A DNA stretch of 11,308 bases from SZUA-230 sp964581095 (GTDB lineage: Bacteria; Bacteroidota; Bacteroidia; Cytophagales; Cyclobacteriaceae). This document shows positions 6,993 to 11,308 of the stretch, piece by piece (position 1 is the stretch's first letter; each line of letters opens with the position of its first letter). The translations under genes and the position numbers were made by a program. The stretch lies in contig CAZONK010000116.1 of assembly GCA_964581095.1 (NCBI GenBank), positions 1-11,308 of the forward strand, given 5' to 3'. The notes beneath the pieces were generated by a model. It was not told the origin of the DNA and searched no databases. It was given only the letters and a program-made list of their open reading frames with translations.

Positions 6993-8045
6993 ATGGAGCA
7001 AAAGGTAGATTACATTATTGTAGGGCAGGGATTGGCAGGAAGTGCCCTTGTAGTTCAATTGTTAAAAAAGAATAAAAAGTTAATTGTATTTGATACACCT
7101 GATAAAAACAGCCCTTCAACTATAGCGGCTGGTCTTTTTAATCCAATTACCGGTAAGAATTGGGTAAAAACATGGAAAGCTGATATTCTGTTTCCTTTCA
7201 TGAGGAATTTCTTTAAGGATATGGAAGATAGATTTTACAAACCTCTTATTTACGAAAAGCCGATTTACAGGCCGTTTAAGACACTGGCAGAACAAAATGA
7301 CTGGGTTGCAAGGTCGTCGGATCCTAACTACATGGATTATGTGGAAGAAGTTTACACAGATAGTATTCATGAAAAGCAGGTGATTAATCCATTGGGTGGA
7401 CTTATGCTAAAAAACACAGGATACCTTGATATAAAAGTGTTTATTTCTTGTGTTAAACAATGGTTGAATGATATGAGTGCACTGGAACCGGAGCATTTTG
7501 ATTATGGACAACTGGATCATCAGGATGATCATGTCGTTTACAGGCATTATATAGCAAGCAAAATAATATTCTGTGATGGAACCCATGCCTCAAAGTCCAC
7601 GTTATGGAAGTACTTACCTTTTCGTGGTGTAAAAGGTGAAGTATTAACATTGAAAATGAGCTCATCTCTTGATCTGATACTAAATATGGGTGTGTTTCTG
7701 TTACCCATTGGTGCAGATATATTTAAAGCAGGCTCTACATATGATTATAATGATGTAGATACGGTACCTTCAGAAAAAGGAAAAAATCACATAATTGAGA
7801 AGCTTGGGAACTTTTTTTTGCCGAAATTTGACATAATCGGACATGATGCGGGCATCAGGCCGGCTACGCTGGATAGGCGGCCATTTCTCGGAAAGCATGC
7901 TGATTTTAAAAATTATATTATTTTTAATGGACTTGGAGCCAAAGGAGTAACATTGGCTCCATATTTTTCTGAAATATTGGCAAATTTTCTGGAAGATAAG
8001 ATAGAATTAGAGAAAGAGATAAATATTGAAAGGTATAACAGATAA
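6993..8045 (+). CDS. FAD-dependent oxidoreductase, DAO (D-amino-acid oxidase-like) family
   Basis: The protein is 350 residues with an N-terminal dinucleotide-binding fold: a first strand DYIIVGQGLAGS with Gly11, Gly13 and Gly16 of GxGxxG, and the acidic residue Asp34 ending the second strand (KLIVFDTPD). The middle, including AAGLFNPITGK, and the C-terminal segments GIRPATLDRRPFLG (from residue 287) and GLGAKGVTLAPYFSE (from residue 313) are typical of the DAO superfamily, which oxidises C-N bonds of amines and amino acids. The C-terminal half resembles the oxidase half of MnmC, but no methyltransferase half is present and the substrate cannot be assigned. There is no signal peptide or membrane helix, so it is probably cytosolic. 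ATG 6993 is preceded by TAAGGA with a 10-base spacing. Its end overlaps the next gene by 20 bases if that gene starts at TTG 8026, suggesting coupled translation. Confidence 0.85.
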   Translation: MEQKVDYIIVGQGLAGSALVVQLLKKNKKLIVFDTPDKNSPSTIAAGLFNPITGKNWVKTWKADILFPFMRNFFKDMEDRFYKPLIYEKPIYRPFKTLAEQNDWVARSSDPNYMDYVEEVYTDSIHEKQVINPLGGLMLKNTGYLDIKVFISCVKQWLNDMSALEPEHFDYGQLDHQDDHVVYRHYIASKIIFCDGTHASKSTLWKYLPFRGVKGEVLTLKMSSSLDLILNMGVFLLPIGADIFKAGSTYDYNDVDTVPSEKGKNHIIEKLGNFFLPKFDIIGHDAGIRPATLDRRPFLGKHADFKNYIIFNGLGAKGVTLAPYFSEILANFLEDKIELEKEINIERYNR

Positions 8046-11000
8046 CTTCCATACCCGATACATGCAGGTTTTGTTCGGTGCAATTATACTGCTGACAGTT
8101 TCAGCAGAGCGATTGTATGCTCAACAAGCAAGGGAATCATTTGGGAAAAACCGGATGCAATACAAGGATTTCAACTGGCAGTTTTATAGTTCTGATAATT
8201 TTGATATCTATTTTTATGAAGGCGGAAAAGAAACAGCAAGGAATGTGGCGGAGTACGTCGAAAATCAATTTGAACGTATAACTGAAATTATCGGGCACAG
8301 TCCATACTTCAAAACGAAAATATTCCTTTACAATTCAATAGCTGATTTACAGCAAAGTAATGTTGGTGTAAGTGATAGGGTATATACAGTGGGTGGGCAA
8401 ACCAACTTTTCGAGGAGCTACGTTGAAATAGCCAATACTGGGACTACTACAAGCTTTAGGGAAGAACTAGTTCTAAAAATTTCAAAACTCATAGTAAATG
8501 AAATGATGTATGGAGGAAGCTTCACTGACTCATGGCAAAATTCATTTCTTTTAAATCTTCCCGAGTGGTTCATTGACGGCGTGGCGCTTTACCTGGCCAA
8601 AGGATGGAGTATTGAGATGGATGACTATATGCGCGATTATATGAGCTACGGTAAAGTTAAAAAGTTATCAAAATATTCAGGTGAGGATGCAGCTTTTATC
8701 GGCCAGTCAATCTGGAATTTCGTAGTTGAAAAATATGGTCGAAGCAATATCCAAAATATTCTTCAACTGACACGAATCACCCGAAATGAAGAAAAGAGTA
8801 TAACGCATACGTTGGGTGTTAGCTTCAAGCAAATCCAACTGGAGTGGCAGGGCTTTTATTCAGATATGGCTATTTATGTTGCAAATAATTATATAATGCC
8901 CACCGAAGATGAAATAGTAGATATTAAAGTAAAAAATGCCAATAAGTATAATGAGATTAAAATTAGTCCGGATGGGAAACGGATAGCTTTTTCAAAGAAT
9001 TTTAATGGGAGATATACAGTATATATAAGAGATATTGAATCAGGAAATGAGTCTTCTGTAATGTCAGGAGGCTATAAAGTCATTAACCAGGAATATGATG
9101 TAACAATTCCGCTGATAAGTTGGGCTGATGACAATACGCTAGGAATTATAAATGTGGAAAAAGGCCTTCCCACATTCTGGCTTTATGATATTGCTTCTGA
9201 AAGCAAAATTCCAACTCCACTTGAAGAATTTGACCAGGTAAAAAGTTTTGGATTTAATGGCAACGGAAGATTGGCCGTTTTAAGTGCCGAACGAAGAGGG
9301 AAAAATGATATTTACCTGATGAGCGTTCGCAGGGGAAGGGTCCGACAACTTACAAATGATCATTTTGACGATGTTCATCCAAGTTTTATTCCCGGAACAA
9401 ATACGATTATTTTTAGCTCAAATCGAACCACTGATACTCTTTCAGTAGACGAAAAGGACATCGCTAAGATTAACGTTGAAAACTTCAATGTGTATTTTTT
9501 CAACCTTGATACTACGTCGAATGTTATTGTACGTATTACAAATACAATAAGCAGGGACATTCGACCCCTTGCCCTAAATGAATACGAAATATATTATTTA
9601 AGTGATCAACGGGGAATAGCAAATGTATTCCACTATAGTTTGATAGATAATATTTACGAGCAGGTAACTAATTATGCCACCGGATTTAAATCGTACGATA
9701 TCAATTTTAGTGAAAAAAAATTGGCGGGGATATTATTGAGCGGCTATGAGGATAGAGTGATAATTAAGGAGAATTTTGACTTTAACACAAATGTATTTAC
9801 ACCATTAACCCGTCGCCAACAGGTGAACCAGGCAAAGTTCCTCAATGAAAGAAGGAAAGCAAGGAAACAGGCTGCCAGTAAAACTGAGTTTCCGGTTAAT
9901 ATTGATTTCACAAAACCAATTGAAACGAATAATCCAGATTCACTCAAATCTGATATCGAAAATTCTGATGATCAGGAGAACGCCACTGATTTTATTGATA
10001 CTGACAATTATGTATTTGATAAGGAAGTTGTGAAAGAAAAAGAATCTACAGGATCTTTCTTAAGTCGTTATAGGAAATTACAAACACGATCTAACATTGT
10101 GGGGCCAATAGATTATGAAACGGCATTCAGTGCGAATAACCTTGTTACTACAATGGTAATTGATCCCCTGCGAGGGTTTGGAATACTTCTTGAAACTCAA
10201 CTTAATGATCAATTGGAGAATCACAAGTTTTATGGCGGGGTCATGGCAACAACCGATTTGCGAAGTGGAGATATTTATGCAGAATATCAGTACTTGAAAA
10301 CATTGATTGATTATAGCGCCAGGTTTGAACGCAATGTTGTTTACTGGAATACAGAAAATGCGTTGCAGCGTTATTCGAAAAACACTTTTGAGGTAGGTGC
10401 CGCTCTACCATTATCAGTCAAAACAAGGGCTACTTTCAAACCCTTTTATACATTAACAAGGTATGAAGATCTTGATCCCACCTTATTGAGTACCCCGGGA
10501 CCTCCCTACCCTGAAAGTAGTGGTGTAAGTTATTTTGGACTGAAATCAGAACTTGTTTATGATAATACAGTAGTTGGTGGAATGAATATAATTGAAGGAA
10601 CCCGGGGAAAGATTGAATTTAAGCATCATGAAGCCGTAAGCGACCGCAGCAAAAGCTTTAGTAGTATTAGTCTTGATTTTAGAAATTATCTTAAAATCCA
10701 CAGGGAACTTATTTTTGCCACAAGAGTATTTTATGGTGTATTTTTAGGAAATGATCCGCAATCCTATTTGCTCGGTGGAATGGATAACTGGTTCTTTAAT
10801 AAATCAAATTATGATGGAGCTGATAATCCATTGAATATTACACCTAATGAGGATAACAGCCAGATCTTATTTAGCAAGTATGTTACAAGCCTGAGAGGGT
10901 TCGACTATGCAACTTTTTACGGTTCAAATGCACTGTTATTCAATGCTGAATTGCGTTTTCCTCCGGTTCGATATTTTTATAATGGACCTGTCTCTTCCAA

Positions 11001-11289
11001 CTTTCTTAAAAACTTAATGCTTGTTGGTTTTTTGGATGTTGGGTCGGCGTGGACAGGTATATCACCATTTATACGTGAAAACAGTGTGAATACAGAAATA
11101 ATCAAGAATGAAGGGTCACCTTTCCAGGCAGAGATAAAAAATTTCAGGAACCCGTGGCTTTCCAGTTACGGAACTGGCATACGCACGGTGATACTTGGAT
11201 ATTATATGAAGTTTGATGTAGCATGGCCAATTGAAAATTACACTGTCGGGAAGACCAAATTTTATGTTACCCTGGGATATGATTTTTAA
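8026..11289 (+). CDS. Large envelope protein: pseudo-gluzincin domain, TolB-like PD40 propeller, C-terminal outer-membrane barrel
   Basis: The protein is 1087 residues. A signal peptide ends near LYAQQ (residue 33). Residues about 45-290 resemble the peptidase-MA/gluzincin fold, but the zinc motif position reads NEMMY (158-162) instead of HExxH, and the downstream LPEWFIDGVALYLA has Asp184 where an active enzyme has Glu. PD40/WD40-like blades run from about 306 (IKISPDGKRIAFS, then later NDIYLMSVRRGRVRQLTND and YYLSDQRGIANVF) to about 580. A strongly charged linker (596-690) follows. The last 390 residues look like an Omp85/surface-antigen type barrel, ending in the aromatic TKFYVTLGYDF expected for a BAM-recognised strand. 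It is probably anchored in the outer membrane with the soluble domains in the periplasm; its function is unknown. TTG 8026 is preferred because it follows purine-rich GAGAAAGAGAT and gives the signal peptide positive charges (Lys2, Arg11). ATG 8062 is the alternative but leaves an uncharged n-region. The gene is not true TolB, which is about 430 residues and has no barrel. Confidence 0.85.
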   Translation: MKGITDNFHTRYMQVLFGAIILLTVSAERLYAQQARESFGKNRMQYKDFNWQFYSSDNFDIYFYEGGKETARNVAEYVENQFERITEIIGHSPYFKTKIFLYNSIADLQQSNVGVSDRVYTVGGQTNFSRSYVEIANTGTTTSFREELVLKISKLIVNEMMYGGSFTDSWQNSFLLNLPEWFIDGVALYLAKGWSIEMDDYMRDYMSYGKVKKLSKYSGEDAAFIGQSIWNFVVEKYGRSNIQNILQLTRITRNEEKSITHTLGVSFKQIQLEWQGFYSDMAIYVANNYIMPTEDEIVDIKVKNANKYNEIKISPDGKRIAFSKNFNGRYTVYIRDIESGNESSVMSGGYKVINQEYDVTIPLISWADDNTLGIINVEKGLPTFWLYDIASESKIPTPLEEFDQVKSFGFNGNGRLAVLSAERRGKNDIYLMSVRRGRVRQLTNDHFDDVHPSFIPGTNTIIFSSNRTTDTLSVDEKDIAKINVENFNVYFFNLDTTSNVIVRITNTISRDIRPLALNEYEIYYLSDQRGIANVFHYSLIDNIYEQVTNYATGFKSYDINFSEKKLAGILLSGYEDRVIIKENFDFNTNVFTPLTRRQQVNQAKFLNERRKARKQAASKTEFPVNIDFTKPIETNNPDSLKSDIENSDDQENATDFIDTDNYVFDKEVVKEKESTGSFLSRYRKLQTRSNIVGPIDYETAFSANNLVTTMVIDPLRGFGILLETQLNDQLENHKFYGGVMATTDLRSGDIYAEYQYLKTLIDYSARFERNVVYWNTENALQRYSKNTFEVGAALPLSVKTRATFKPFYTLTRYEDLDPTLLSTPGPPYPESSGVSYFGLKSELVYDNTVVGGMNIIEGTRGKIEFKHHEAVSDRSKSFSSISLDFRNYLKIHRELIFATRVFYGVFLGNDPQSYLLGGMDNWFFNKSNYDGADNPLNITPNEDNSQILFSKYVTSLRGFDYATFYGSNALLFNAELRFPPVRYFYNGPVSSNFLKNLMLVGFLDVGSAWTGISPFIRENSVNTEIIKNEGSPFQAEIKNFRNPWLSSYGTGIRTVILGYYMKFDVAWPIENYTVGKTKFYVTLGYDF

Positions 11290-11308
11290 TAATTCCATTC
11301 CAATTAAT

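Noticed and set aside
6993..8045. Assignment of the oxidoreductase as MnmC or a named amino-acid oxidase
   Set aside because: The DAO fold is clear, but the MnmC methyltransferase half is missing and no substrate-specific residues can be recognised.
8026..11289. Assignment of the large gene as tolB
   Set aside because: Only the PD40 blades resemble TolB. The length, the N-terminal pseudo-peptidase domain and the C-terminal barrel do not fit, and no Tol-Pal genes are adjacent.
11290..11308. Terminator after the large barrel gene
   Set aside because: Only 19 bases remain after the stop and they form no visible hairpin; any terminator would lie outside the window.

Overview
The window looks like an ordinary chromosomal segment from a member of the Bacteroidota. 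It is AT-rich and contains the type IX secretion system (T9SS) genes porU and porV, which occur only in that phylum. Shine-Dalgarno signals are weak or absent in front of most genes, as is usual there. Gene order and protein style suggest a Cytophagales-like gliding or secreting bacterium, but the order cannot be fixed from this sequence alone. There are no tRNAs, rRNAs, mobile elements, CRISPR arrays or long repeats.

Left block, positions 1 to 6917, all on the minus strand. In transcription order it holds a glyoxalase II-like metallo-beta-lactamase-fold hydrolase, phosphatidylserine synthase (pssA), the T9SS sortase porU, the T9SS outer-membrane protein porV, and an M16-family protein cut by the left edge. 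Spacers are 1, 71, 20 and 14 bases, so at least porU-porV-M16 and MBL-pssA look co-transcribed. PorU and PorV are known partners: PorV is the outer-membrane shuttle that carries T9SS cargo, and PorU cleaves the C-terminal sorting domain and attaches cargo to the surface. The M16 protein has lost all three residues of its zinc motif and should be a non-catalytic homologue.

Right block, positions 6993 to 11289, plus strand. It is divergent from the left block across a 75-base spacer that contains a 12-base perfect palindrome. It holds a DAO-family FAD-dependent oxidoreductase of unknown substrate. This overlaps by 20 bases a very large envelope protein with a degenerate gluzincin-peptidase-like domain, a TolB-like PD40 propeller and a C-terminal outer-membrane beta-barrel.

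The theme is cell envelope: membrane lipid synthesis, T9SS export and surface anchoring, and an outer-membrane propeller-barrel protein. The most unusual points are the pseudo-enzymes (M16 and peptidase-MA-like) and the run of non-ATG starts (TTG or GTG) in porU, porV, pssA and the large barrel gene. I saw no clearly new multi-gene system.
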